In this document: piece by piece, positions 26,974 to 34,390 of the stretch
How the letters are laid out: each line of letters begins with the position of its first letter
How positions within the stretch are numbered: position 1 is the stretch's first letter
Assembly (NCBI RefSeq): GCF_946408925.1
Contig: NZ_CAMJUE010000016.1
Coordinates: forward strand, 1-35,076
DNA: 35,076 nucleotides
Reading direction: 5' to 3'
Origin: an uncultured Methanobrevibacter sp.
Lineage (GTDB): Archaea > Methanobacteriota > Methanobacteria > Methanobacteriales > Methanobacteriaceae
The notes under the pieces: model-generated
What the model was told of the DNA's origin: nothing
The model's input: only the letters and a program-made list of their open reading frames with translations
Databases searched by the model: none
Position numbers and translations under genes: made by a program

Positions 26974-28072
26974 TCAAATTTCAAATAGATATTTTTTTCC
27001 AAATTAGCAAGTCTAGATTTGACTTTTAATTTTCTGAATAGCAATTCCCGTATCCAGTCGATAGCACATACAACAAATATTGCAACTCCAATAAGAATAA
27101 CACTAATTATCATCAAAATTGGATTCATTTAAGCTAAAAATGCGAATTTACCATCAAAGTAGAAATGGGCTAATGACATATTGTTATGAATCAAATAAAC
27201 ACCAAAACAGACTGGAGTGAAGAATTTAATAATAGATATGACTGATGATTTAGTAATATTCAATCTTTTAAATACACAGAATAATGCAATTCCACCTATA
27301 AAGTTCAATACAGATAAATAACAATTAAAGGAATATAAAGCAAAACCAGTTTCTATCAAACCAATTGATTCAAGGACAAATCTAATTAGCCAAGAAGCTA
27401 ACATACATATAATATAAATTAAAAGCCATTTATAAGTTTTAAAGATTTTAAATACATTATATTTATGTAAAAGACCTCCAGTATAATATAAAACAATGAA
27501 CCATAATACACTGTATCCTTGATTAAGATTAAATGCTGCATCCTGGTTTAAAACTGTTGGCAATAATGAAAATATAATAAATACGCTTAAAAATGCCGCC
27601 AGATCTTGTTTTTTATTAAAATGTTTTAAACCCAAGTTTACAAATGGTGAAATTAAAAACATACCAACATATGCAGTAAAGAACCAATACCTACTAAATT
27701 GACTATTAGTATAAATGTTGGAATAATGTTTTTCCAGAACTGCTCTAAACCAATTTCACCAGGCAATAAGAATTTAAGTATAATAATAATTATTATAGAA
27801 TAAAATAAAACTTCAGCCCACAATGTCAATAAACGATAATATTTAGTTTCCTTACCATAATAAACATAACCTGTAATTAAAACAAAACAGTTAACAGCAA
27901 CTAATAAAAATGACTCCAATAACCAAGCAGACTCATATTGCAAAGAAAAAGGAATTGTAGCACTAATAACCCCACCTTGACCCAATATATGAACTATTGG
28001 AACCATTAGCATTGATACAATCCGCAATAAATCAATACCATAATCCCTTTGAGTTGTTTTCAAAACAATCAA
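26958..28072 (-). pseudogene. Membrane acyltransferase (acyltransferase_3/OafA-type), broken by a frameshift and a stop
   Basis: Three pieces form one integral-membrane acyltransferase. Piece one, from TTG 28072 (ribosome site GGAGGT at 28079-28084), gives RDYGIDLLRIVSMLMVPIVH and runs to about 27715. There one T seems to be missing from an A/T run near 27713-27715. The frame then continues as TNSQFSRYWFFTAYVGMFL and MFLISPFVNLGL to a TAA at 27129-27131. The same frame resumes at once with MNPILMIISVILIGVAIFVV and ends at 26958-26960, the normal C-terminal membrane helix of the family. The intact enzyme would O-acylate surface or cell-wall glycans. An insertion sequence starts only 5 nt upstream of the ribosome site, so the native promoter is also gone. 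Confidence 0.85.
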
Positions 28073-28089
28073 CGTATAAACCTCCAAAA

Positions 28090-28110
28090 TGAGTGTTGGC
28101 AGAAATTATT
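28090..28110 (+). repeat. Left terminal inverted repeat of the insertion sequence
   Basis: Begins TGAGTGTTGGCAGAAATTAT and is 21 bases long. Its exact reverse complement is at 29924-29944. Confidence 0.9.
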
Positions 28111-28409
28111 AGTCTTTAGCCAATGTTCATTTTTTCTTTAATTTTATAACTTTTTTTTAAAAACTGTTCAATTTTAATAATATTAATTTTTTAACTTATT
28201 TTTCACGATATTTTTAAGTTTAATTATATTATTTCTATTAAATTTTATTATAACTTGTTTAATATTATTAATATCAAATTATAAAAGTATACAATTATTT
28301 ATAGTAACTATAAGTTATTTAAATATATTTATATTAGTAATTACAAATATATAATTGATTATAATTAATTTTATAATTATATAGATAAGTATATTTGGTT
28401 TTGGTTATT

Positions 28410-29870
28410 ATGATTTTGAATAGCAATATTTTGATGGATTTTAGTAGGGAAATTGATGAAATGGATGGTGAATTTCAACTTATGTATTTCGCTTCTGAAA
28501 TTGTGAATGGTACTTTTAATTACTTTAAAATTGAACGTAAGACTTCAAATGTTGGAAAACCACCATTTGACCTTAAAGACATGATAAAACTAATTTTTTA
28601 CAGGTATATTAATAAAATAACAAGTACAATAGAGTTGGCTTATAATGCTAAGTATAATCATTTGTATAATTTAATTTATCATGGCTTGGAGCCAAGTGAT
28701 AGGACAATAAGGGATTATTGTAAGTATTTTCAACCAATATTTCAATTAATTATGAGTTTCATCCTAATTGTGGCTAATAGGATAGGTTTAACAGATTTTG
28801 AACATATTGCAATTGATGGAACAATAAAGAATGCTCATAATTCGCCATTTAATATAATTAAAGAAAAAGACATTAGTTTGTTAATAAAGCATTATATGAT
28901 TGAGGAATTGTCAAAAGATGAAATTAAACAGCTTAGAAGAACTGGGAGGAAATTTATGAATGATAAATCTAAATCTGATGAAGAAAAAGTTGATATTCTT
29001 TTTTATTGGTGGCGTTTGTTAGATTATTCTGGTCAAGTGTCGCTTGCTTTGAATGATCATGATGCTAGGTTGATGAAAATTAAAAATAAAGGTCAAAAAT
29101 ACCCTAAATTTTCATTTAACATTCAATTGGGAACAGATACAAAATCAAAGCTGATTTGTGGAGTTAATGCAGTTCAAAATCCTACGGATCATTATCAAAT
29201 TCCAGCATTGATGAAACAAATTCTCGCCAATTTACAAATCAAACCACTAAAAATTAGCGCAGATACAATCTATTTAACACTAGCAAATTTGCAATATCTC
29301 GAAGAATTAAATATAACTGCCTTAATTCCAACATCAAAGCAAAATAGAAAGAATTCAGGAAATTTACCTGACAATCCATTTGCTATAGATTACTTTGTTT
29401 TTGATGAATATAAAAATGTTTTCATTTGCCCAAATAATGAAGAACTAACTCTTGATGGAGCATATCCAGCACCACAAGAAAAAGGAGGAGGAAATAAAAT
29501 CAAATTAGTCTATTCTAACTACCAAGCATGCAAAAACTGCAAATACAAAGGAACCTGCTACACAACAAACCATAGAACAATAACAAGATATATTCACGAA
29601 GTAACATACAAAGTAGAACGATTAATGTCCACCAAAGAGGGAATGAAAGACTATAAACTTCGTTCAAAGACAGTAGAATCGCATAATGGAACATTTAAAA
29701 GAATTTACAACTATGATTATATTCCTATAGTCGGCTTAAAAAGAGTACAAAACCTAATGTTCACCATAGTAGCATCATATAATGCAATAAGACTATTTAA
29801 TCTAGTTGAAGGAAATAAAATGGATTTATATTCAGTTATTAGTGCGATAAGATTCATATCAATGACTTAA
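28410..29870 (+). CDS. DDE transposase, IS1182-like
   Basis: 487 residues from the ATG at 28410; an in-frame TTG at 28395 is less likely. The N-terminal part (FDLKDMIKLIFYRYINKI, SDRTIRDYCKYFQPIF) resembles the DUF772 domain of IS1182/IS5-group transposases. Candidate catalytic residues are D in AIDGTIKNAHN, D in ISADTIYLT, and E in SKTVESHNGTFKRIYNYDY. A CKNCKYKGTC zinc-ribbon-like motif stands in the C-terminal third, as in IS1182 members. The frame is intact, so the element may be active. It moves the surrounding element by cut-and-paste or copying; the mechanism cannot be read from sequence. Confidence 0.88.
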   Translation: MILNSNILMDFSREIDEMDGEFQLMYFASEIVNGTFNYFKIERKTSNVGKPPFDLKDMIKLIFYRYINKITSTIELAYNAKYNHLYNLIYHGLEPSDRTIRDYCKYFQPIFQLIMSFILIVANRIGLTDFEHIAIDGTIKNAHNSPFNIIKEKDISLLIKHYMIEELSKDEIKQLRRTGRKFMNDKSKSDEEKVDILFYWWRLLDYSGQVSLALNDHDARLMKIKNKGQKYPKFSFNIQLGTDTKSKLICGVNAVQNPTDHYQIPALMKQILANLQIKPLKISADTIYLTLANLQYLEELNITALIPTSKQNRKNSGNLPDNPFAIDYFVFDEYKNVFICPNNEELTLDGAYPAPQEKGGGNKIKLVYSNYQACKNCKYKGTCYTTNHRTITRYIHEVTYKVERLMSTKEGMKDYKLRSKTVESHNGTFKRIYNYDYIPIVGLKRVQNLMFTIVASYNAIRLFNLVEGNKMDLYSVISAIRFISMT

Positions 29871-29923
29871 AAAAATAGAATCATGAAAAAATAAAGGAGA
29901 AAAATAAAAAATGTTCAAAATTA

Positions 29924-29944
29924 AATAATTTCTGCCAACACTCA
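29924..29944 (-). repeat. Right terminal inverted repeat of the insertion sequence
   Basis: Reads AATAATTTCTGCCAACACTC and one more base on the plus strand, the exact reverse complement of 28090-28110. It ends 33 bases from the 3' end of the RNase P RNA gene. Confidence 0.9.
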
Positions 29945-29952
29945 CAACAGTG

Positions 29953-29960
29953 AAAAAAAA
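29953..29960 (-). terminator. T-run ending the RNase P RNA transcript
   Basis: Eight T on the minus strand, 17 nt past the end of the P1 helix of the RNase P RNA. The insertion sequence lies just beyond it, so the terminator was spared. Confidence 0.5.
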
Positions 29961-29977
29961 TAGAATAAATACATATT

Positions 29978-30269
29978 CATGGCATGTTAAGAGTAACCCA
30001 CATTCTGTTCAACAGCATTCATCTTAGCGAACTACCTTGCCTACACAAGCGATTATCGGCAACTTTGCTCTTGCATCCTATGGAATGGCCGTTTCACCGT
30101 TTCTTTTAATGTCCTCAATTAACTGTCATCGTCTACCATTAAAAGCCGTGTCGTTTCTGCTCCAGAGTCATACTTCTCAGTATACGTTTTTCAACGCCAT
30201 AGTCTTGTTTGATGTGCGGAGTTTCCTTAGTTAAAAAAATTAACCAGCAGCTGTCTTTAACTTGCCATG
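29978..30269 (-). ncRNA. rnpB: RNase P RNA (archaeal type A-like)
   Basis: About 292 nt. The ends pair as P1 (CATGGCAAGTTAA at the 5' end with TTAACATGCCATG at the 3' end), followed by P2 (ACAGC with GCTGT) and a P3 hairpin (GGTTAA...TTAACT). Universally conserved elements are seen in order: CR-I AAGGAAACTCCGC, then GCAGAAACGACACGGC, GGTGAAACGGCCA, CGCTAAGATGAATGCTG (CR-IV), and ACAGAATGTGGGTTA (CR-V). It is the catalytic RNA that trims tRNA 5' leaders. It starts 16 nt after initiator tRNA-Met on the same strand, so both are probably made from one transcript. Any reading frame drawn across this gene is spurious. Confidence 0.93.
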
Positions 30270-30285
30270 AAAAAATTTAATAAAT

Positions 30286-30360
30286 TAGCAGGGCCTAGAT
30301 TTGAACTAGGGATCTCAGGGTTATGAGCCCTGCGGGTTCACCAGACTACCCCACCCTGCT
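30286..30360 (-). tRNA. Initiator tRNA-Met (CAU)
   Basis: 75 nt with full cloverleaf. The acceptor stem is AGCAGGG/CCCTGCT with discriminator A. The D arm is GGGTAGTCTGGTGAACCC, the anticodon loop CTCATAA, and the T arm CCTAG-TTCAAAT-CTAGG. The A1:U72 pair and the three consecutive G:C pairs next to the anticodon loop (GGG/CCC) mark it as initiator rather than elongator. CCA is not encoded, and no intron is seen. The promoter is at 30399-30413. Confidence 0.95.
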
Positions 30361-30398
30361 ATAAAAACCAGTAACATTACTAATTATGGTCTCCATCA

Positions 30399-30413
30399 TA
30401 TATAAAGTTTTCG
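30399..30413 (-). promoter_or_regulatory. BRE/TATA promoter of the tRNA-RNase P RNA unit
   Basis: On the minus strand the sequence reads CGAAAAC then TTTATATA (30406-30399), a near-ideal archaeal BRE plus TATA box. It predicts a start near 30378, about 18 nt before the tRNA. No comparable promoter at the right distance is seen in front of the RNase P RNA gene itself. Confidence 0.75.
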
Positions 30414-30440
30414 CAAATTGAAAAAAATCAAAGAAAATAA

Positions 30441-30953
30441 TTACTTATTTTCTAATGATTCAATTCTTTTATCAAGATCATTTAATTTTTCTTCGGTAGA
30501 TTTTTGGAATTCTTCAGATGATTTTTTAAATTCAATGAAATCTTTCTCCAAATTATCAACACTGGCAGTGGTTTCAGAGAATTTATTTTCCAAATCTTCC
30601 AAATCATCAGTAGTGGCCAAAGACCAGTCTTTAATTAATTCTTCACTTTTGGCATCCAAAAATGCATCAATTTTATTTGAAAAGACATCAGTGTTTAAAC
30701 TAGACATGTCAATATCACTTAATTTAACTTTGATTCTTTTTCCCATTGAATCACCCTTTGAAGATTCTTTTGATAAATCAGCATACTCTGGAGAATCATT
30801 GTTTAAAACTTCACCCATGTGTGCATCTGCACTTGTTGGGACATAAGATTTCAATTTGTCCATTGTAGCCGGACTGTTTAACAAATAATAATAAACTAAA
30901 ACTGCAATTGCAACAATTAAAATAATAACTGCAACTACTTCCATAGCATCCAT
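30441..30953 (-). CDS. Membrane-anchored coiled-coil protein, function unknown
   Basis: 170 residues. One N-terminal membrane helix (VVAVIILIVAIAVLVYYYLL, about 5-25) precedes a mainly acidic region and a C-terminal coiled coil (about 105-168) with heptads such as LENKFSETTASVDNLEKDF and KLNDLDKRIESLENK. The ATG follows a GGTGG ribosome site. It starts 8 nt after the stop of the next coiled-coil protein gene, and the two share architecture, so they may form a membrane complex. I recognise no family. The tRNA promoter begins downstream of it, so the two units are separate. Confidence 0.75.
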   Translation of the reverse strand: MDAMEVVAVIILIVAIAVLVYYYLLNSPATMDKLKSYVPTSADAHMGEVLNNDSPEYADLSKESSKGDSMGKRIKVKLSDIDMSSLNTDVFSNKIDAFLDAKSEELIKDWSLATTDDLEDLENKFSETTASVDNLEKDFIEFKKSSEEFQKSTEEKLNDLDKRIESLENK

Positions 30954-30961
30954 TTTACCAC

Positions 30962-31369
30962 CTATTTCTTCATGTTTTTAAGTTTTTGCTCTTTTTCTTC
31001 GATTTCGGTAAGCATCTTTTCAAGTTTCCTTTGTTCGGTTTCAGCTTCCAGCCTTGCCAGCCTTTCATTGATTTCAGAGTGAAGGAAACCGACACGACTT
31101 CTTGCTTCAGTTGTGGACTGTCTAATTTCAGAAAGACGGTCTTGCTGTTCCTGTGGCAATGGAATAGGATTATCCATTAATCTTTTAGATTCAATATCTT
31201 TTTCGACCATAGACATCTTTTTAAGCTCAATCTCTTTTTCAAGAATGGCAATAGAGCTTTTGGATTTGGATATGCTTTTCCATTGGAAAACAATGATTAT
31301 CAATACAATAGCCGCAATAACCACAAGGATTAATATAAACATTTGGTCAGGTATTGTAGGAATTTCCAT
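30962..31369 (-). CDS. Membrane-anchored coiled-coil protein, function unknown
   Basis: 135 residues: one N-terminal membrane helix (MFILILVVIAAIVLIIIVF, about 10-28), then a basic stretch (KSISKSKSS), then a long charged coiled coil to the end (INERLARLEAETEQRKLEKM; EIEEKEQKLKNMKK). The ribosome site GGAGGTT is strong. It is divergent from the map gene and forms a two-gene unit with the similar protein at 30441-30953. The basic residues after the helix predict a cytosolic coiled coil. Confidence 0.75.
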   Translation of the reverse strand: MEIPTIPDQMFILILVVIAAIVLIIIVFQWKSISKSKSSIAILEKEIELKKMSMVEKDIESKRLMDNPIPLPQEQQDRLSEIRQSTTEARSRVGFLHSEINERLARLEAETEQRKLEKMLTEIEEKEQKLKNMKK

Positions 31370-31470
31370 TTTTTAACCTCCAATTAATATATACTTTTAT
31401 AGTAATATATAATATTATATAACATTTATCAATTAAATATTTAATTGTATCAAAAAGAAGGTAAAAATTT

Positions 31471-32388
31471 ATGATAGAATCTTATATAGAATCAGGAAAA
31501 ATTGCTTCAAAAATACGTGAAGATGCTTCAAAGATGATTAAGGAAGGAACATTAGTTATAGATCTTGTTGAATATGTTGAAAATGAAATTTTAAAATCTG
31601 GTGCTCAAATTGCTTTCCCATGTAACGTATCATTGAATGAAGTTGCAGCCCACTACACATCTCCTGCAGGAGATAAAACAGTGATTCATGCCGGAGACAT
31701 GGTCAAACTAGACCTGGGAGCAATGATTGACGGATATATTGCAGATACTGCAGTTACCGTGATTGCTGATGGAAACATTGATGAAAACTACACACAGGAC
31801 GAAATCAATCTGCACGAAGAGATAGTTGAAGCATCAGCAGCAGGTCTTGAAGCGGCAATTGCAACCGCAAGAGCAGGAATCGAAGTATCAAAAATAGGTG
31901 CCGCAGTTCACGAGGCAATTGCAGAGTATAAATTAAATCCGATATTCAATTTAACCGGTCACAGTTTAGAGCAGAATAATTTACACGCAGGCATTTCCGT
32001 GCCAAATTATGATAACCACGACAATTACGTTTTAGAGGAAGGTCAGGCCGTTGCAATAGAGCCATTTGCAACAAACGGGGAAGGAATTGTGAACGATGCA
32101 CCAGGACATTACATCTACTCATACATGGCAAATAAACCCTTCCGTATGAAATCAACACAAAGGGTTTTAAAATACATCCAGCATCATCACAGATACGTTC
32201 CATTTTCAGGAAGATGGATTACAAATGAATTTGGTGAGAGAAAAGGATCCATTGCACTTAAACAGCTGGGAGATGCAATGGCAGTCTATCCGTATGCCCC
32301 ACTGCGCGAAAAGCAGGACTGCTTTGTAAGTCAAAAGGAACATACCCTGATAATTGAAAAAGAAGGCTGTACAGTTACAACCATTTAA
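31471..32388 (+). CDS. map: Methionine aminopeptidase, type II
   Basis: 305 residues, the usual size of archaeal MetAP2. It removes the initiator methionine from nascent proteins. The metal ligands are visible: D81 in KLDLGAM, D92 in IADTAVT, H164 in LTGHSLE, E197 in AIEPFAT and E290 in SQKEHTL. H61 (AAHYTSP) is the conserved active-site histidine. The helical subdomain insertion that defines type II lies at about 220-280 (MKSTQRVLKYIQHHHRYVPF). The ATG follows GAAGGT with good spacing. It is a single-gene unit, divergent from the coiled-coil pair. The initiator tRNA-Met is about 1.1 kb away, which is probably coincidence. Confidence 0.96.
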   Translation: MIESYIESGKIASKIREDASKMIKEGTLVIDLVEYVENEILKSGAQIAFPCNVSLNEVAAHYTSPAGDKTVIHAGDMVKLDLGAMIDGYIADTAVTVIADGNIDENYTQDEINLHEEIVEASAAGLEAAIATARAGIEVSKIGAAVHEAIAEYKLNPIFNLTGHSLEQNNLHAGISVPNYDNHDNYVLEEGQAVAIEPFATNGEGIVNDAPGHYIYSYMANKPFRMKSTQRVLKYIQHHHRYVPFSGRWITNEFGERKGSIALKQLGDAMAVYPYAPLREKQDCFVSQKEHTLIIEKEGCTVTTI

Positions 32389-32392
32389 AATT

Positions 32393-32422
32393 AAAAAAAA
32401 GATGAAGAGATTTTCTCTTCAT
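32393..32422 (-). terminator. Hairpin between map and the short secreted protein
   Basis: ATGAAGAGA (32402-32410), a TTT loop, then TCTCTTCAT (32414-32422): 9-bp perfect arms. The minus-strand side is followed by eight T or more (A run 32393-32400). It ends the secreted-protein gene and may also stop map transcription from the left. Confidence 0.75.
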
Positions 32423-33415
32423 TTAAATATAATATTTGTAAAAGGTCAAGGTTAGTTTTGTTTTCTTATAAGAAACAACGGTTTTGTATTTACCAAGTTT
32501 TTTAGGAGTTTTTAACTTAAATACTGCAATTCCTTTCTTATTGGTTTTCGCCTTATAAGTTTTTTTGTTAAATTTTACTTTGATTAATTTATTTTTCTTG
32601 TTTTTACCTAAAAACTTAACTTTGAATTTTATAGTTGATTTAAGATGTTTATTTTTTAAACTGGTTAATGGCTTCAGCACCGGCTTCACATAAAGGTCAT
32701 TTAAAACAACATAATTGTTATATCTTGCCCCAATCTGATAAAGGCCAGGTTTTGAATCAATTTTGAGTTTTGCAAAGCCGTTTTTATCTGTAGTTTTTAC
32801 ATAGGTTTTACTGCCAATGGCAAATGTTACCTTCTCACCGGCCTTTACCGGATTTCCATTAACATCATAAGCCCTTACAGTATAAGTGTTGCCGCCATCA
32901 TAAAACATGTTAATATCTTTGTTGCCGGACAATAAACTGAATACTTTTAAATCGACTGTAGCATTATCCCCATTTGGATGAAAAGCGTTTAATTTATAAT
33001 TTCCATTTTTAATGGCTGCCTTTAAAATTGCAACACCATTGGAATCGGTATTTACATACCAACCAAGATCATTATCATCTAATGAGAAAGATACCCTTGA
33101 CTCATTTAATGGTGTTCCATCTTCATTATAAAAAGAGGCCTTATACCATATTCCACCATTAACACGGTCAATTACTCCCTGCATTTTAATTGTTTGGGAA
33201 GCATCCTTAAGTCCGTAGGAATTATCTTTTACCTGAATAATATCTCCGTTTCCGTCATCACTTAAGATTTCAGGATTTTCAGCAATGTCACCAATCATTT
33301 TGCCGTCATCGCCATAAGATATTGCTTGAGTAGCGTTTTCATCAGCAGCAAATGTGCAATTGACAGATAGAATTAATGAAATTGCAACTAAAAAAATAAT
33401 AAACTTTTTGTTCAT
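32423..33415 (-). CDS. Short secreted Ig-like (adhesin-like) protein
   Basis: 330 residues. The signal peptide is MNKKFIIFLVAISLILSVN, with cleavage near TFA-ADEN. Then comes a linker rich in Asp and Asn, followed by three Ig-like domains: about 75-160 (VSFSLDDNDLGWYVNTDSNG), about 160-250 (KTYVKTTDKNGFAKLKIDS), and a Lys-rich last domain (KTYKAKTNKKGIAVFKLKTP). No membrane anchor is seen. The last domain is closely like the ends of the giant adhesin and of the remnant at 15112-15369, so it may be a cell-wall retention module. The ribosome site is GGAGGA. Confidence 0.85.
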   Translation of the reverse strand: MNKKFIIFLVAISLILSVNCTFAADENATQAISYGDDGKMIGDIAENPEILSDDGNGDIIQVKDNSYGLKDASQTIKMQGVIDRVNGGIWYKASFYNEDGTPLNESRVSFSLDDNDLGWYVNTDSNGVAILKAAIKNGNYKLNAFHPNGDNATVDLKVFSLLSGNKDINMFYDGGNTYTVRAYDVNGNPVKAGEKVTFAIGSKTYVKTTDKNGFAKLKIDSKPGLYQIGARYNNYVVLNDLYVKPVLKPLTSLKNKHLKSTIKFKVKFLGKNKKNKLIKVKFNKKTYKAKTNKKGIAVFKLKTPKKLGKYKTVVSYKKTKLTLTFYKYYI

Positions 33416-33494
33416 GAATTTTCCTCCACTGTAAATTGTTTTTAACAGTAATATTATTTAATTGTATTTGAAAAAAGTCAGATAGAAGTAGAGG

Positions 33495-33521
33495 ATTTAA
33501 AAAAAATAAAAAAAGAAAAAA
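33495..33521 (-). terminator. T-rich tract after frhB
   Basis: On the minus strand, right after the frhB stop, there is a long T-rich stretch (TTTTTTCTTTTTTTATTTTT) without a strong hairpin. Poly-T tracts end many archaeal transcripts. Confidence 0.5.
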
Positions 33522-33527
33522 GAGAAA

Positions 33528-34379
33528 TTAGTATTCCACAGGAAGTGGTAATCCTAATTTAGCTCTGTTTTCACGTTCTTTACCGTTTTTGTCTTTTTTA
33601 CCTTTAGCTAATTTTTCAAGTAAAGGAAGACCTGGTTTTACATCGTCCATTGGTTTTGTTTCAATTAAACCAGCGTCAACAGCAGCTTTAAAGATGCTGT
33701 CACCATCGTCGGTTCTGGTTAATACGGTGGACCATCCGTCAGGAGATCCTACAGAACCGGTGGATACGTCAGCCCATTCAGCTACGTAGTCCATACAGAT
33801 GTTACAACCAGCTTGTTCATAACCGTGGGTTTCTTTAATAGCTAATCCTGAGTCTTCGCCATCTTTGGTTAACCAGAATTTACCTTTTCCGATGTCCATT
33901 TTGGTAGCGTCGGTTAAGGAGTCAAATCCTAATTTAGCAGTTGCGAAGGTATCAAGAGAAGCCATAGGGAAGTTTTCCATACAGTAGATACCGATGAGTA
34001 ATTTGATTTTGTCTACAACGAATCTGGTGAATGGATAAGCTTGTGCTTTTCTTAAACCTTGGGTTTGACATGGAGTTGCTACAACACCAACTTTTTCTAA
34101 ACCATATTGACGGGTAGCTTCTTTTAAAGCTGATAAGGTTGGGGACATTGAGTATTTGGTACCTGCTGCTGCGATAACTTCATCTGCTGAAGTTACTACA
34201 GTAGGGATTGGTCTCCAATCTTCATCAGGAGTTCCAGCTACAACTGCACCTTCAATGATTCCTTCATCGAGTGCGTAACAAAGTAAAGCGGAAACAATTC
34301 CTCCGTCTTGAGATACATCTAAAATTTTGCTATCTGTAGATCTTGCAGATAATGCTTCTTTATAAGTTCCTAATGGCAT
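33528..34379 (-). CDS. frhB: Coenzyme F420-reducing [NiFe] hydrogenase, beta subunit
   Basis: 283 residues from the ATG at 34379, which has a strong AGGAGGA ribosome site; an in-frame TTG at 34385 lies too close to it. FrhB carries FAD, one [4Fe-4S] cluster and the F420 site, and passes electrons from the H2-oxidising subunits to F420. Visible marks are the DGGIVSALL segment (26-34), GTKYSMSP (73-80), [13 protein letters not shown] with C104, C133, and GCNICMDY with C192 and C195, the likely cluster ligands. It follows frhG by 11 nt, as in the known frhADGB order. It supplies reduced F420 for methanogenesis. Confidence 0.97.
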   Translation of the reverse strand: MPLGTYKEALSARSTDSKILDVSQDGGIVSALLCYALDEGIIEGAVVAGTPDEDWRPIPTVVTSADEVIAAAGTKYSMSPTLSALKEATRQYGLEKVGVVATPCQTQGLRKAQAYPFTRFVVDKIKLLIGIYCMENFPMASLDTFATAKLGFDSLTDATKMDIGKGKFWLTKDGEDSGLAIKETHGYEQAGCNICMDYVAEWADVSTGSVGSPDGWSTVLTRTDDGDSIFKAAVDAGLIETKPMDDVKPGLPLLEKLAKGKKDKNGKERENRAKLGLPLPVEY

Positions 34380-34390
34380 GTTCAATCCTC

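Larger units (their letters stand above)
28090..29944 (+). mobile_element. Insertion sequence, about 1.86 kb, IS1182-like
   Basis: Bounded by 21-bp perfect terminal inverted repeats and containing one transposase gene of 487 codons. About 300 AT-rich bases precede the transposase; they hold no other gene. No direct repeat of the target is evident: the left flank is CCTCCAAAA and the right flank CAACAGTGA. The element lies between the RNase P RNA gene and the acyltransferase pseudogene. Family assignment rests on transposase pattern and length only. Confidence 0.85.

Noticed and set aside
30037-30234. Plus-strand open frame of 65 codons
   Set aside because: It lies wholly within the RNase P RNA gene on the other strand and has no ribosome site or protein-like features.
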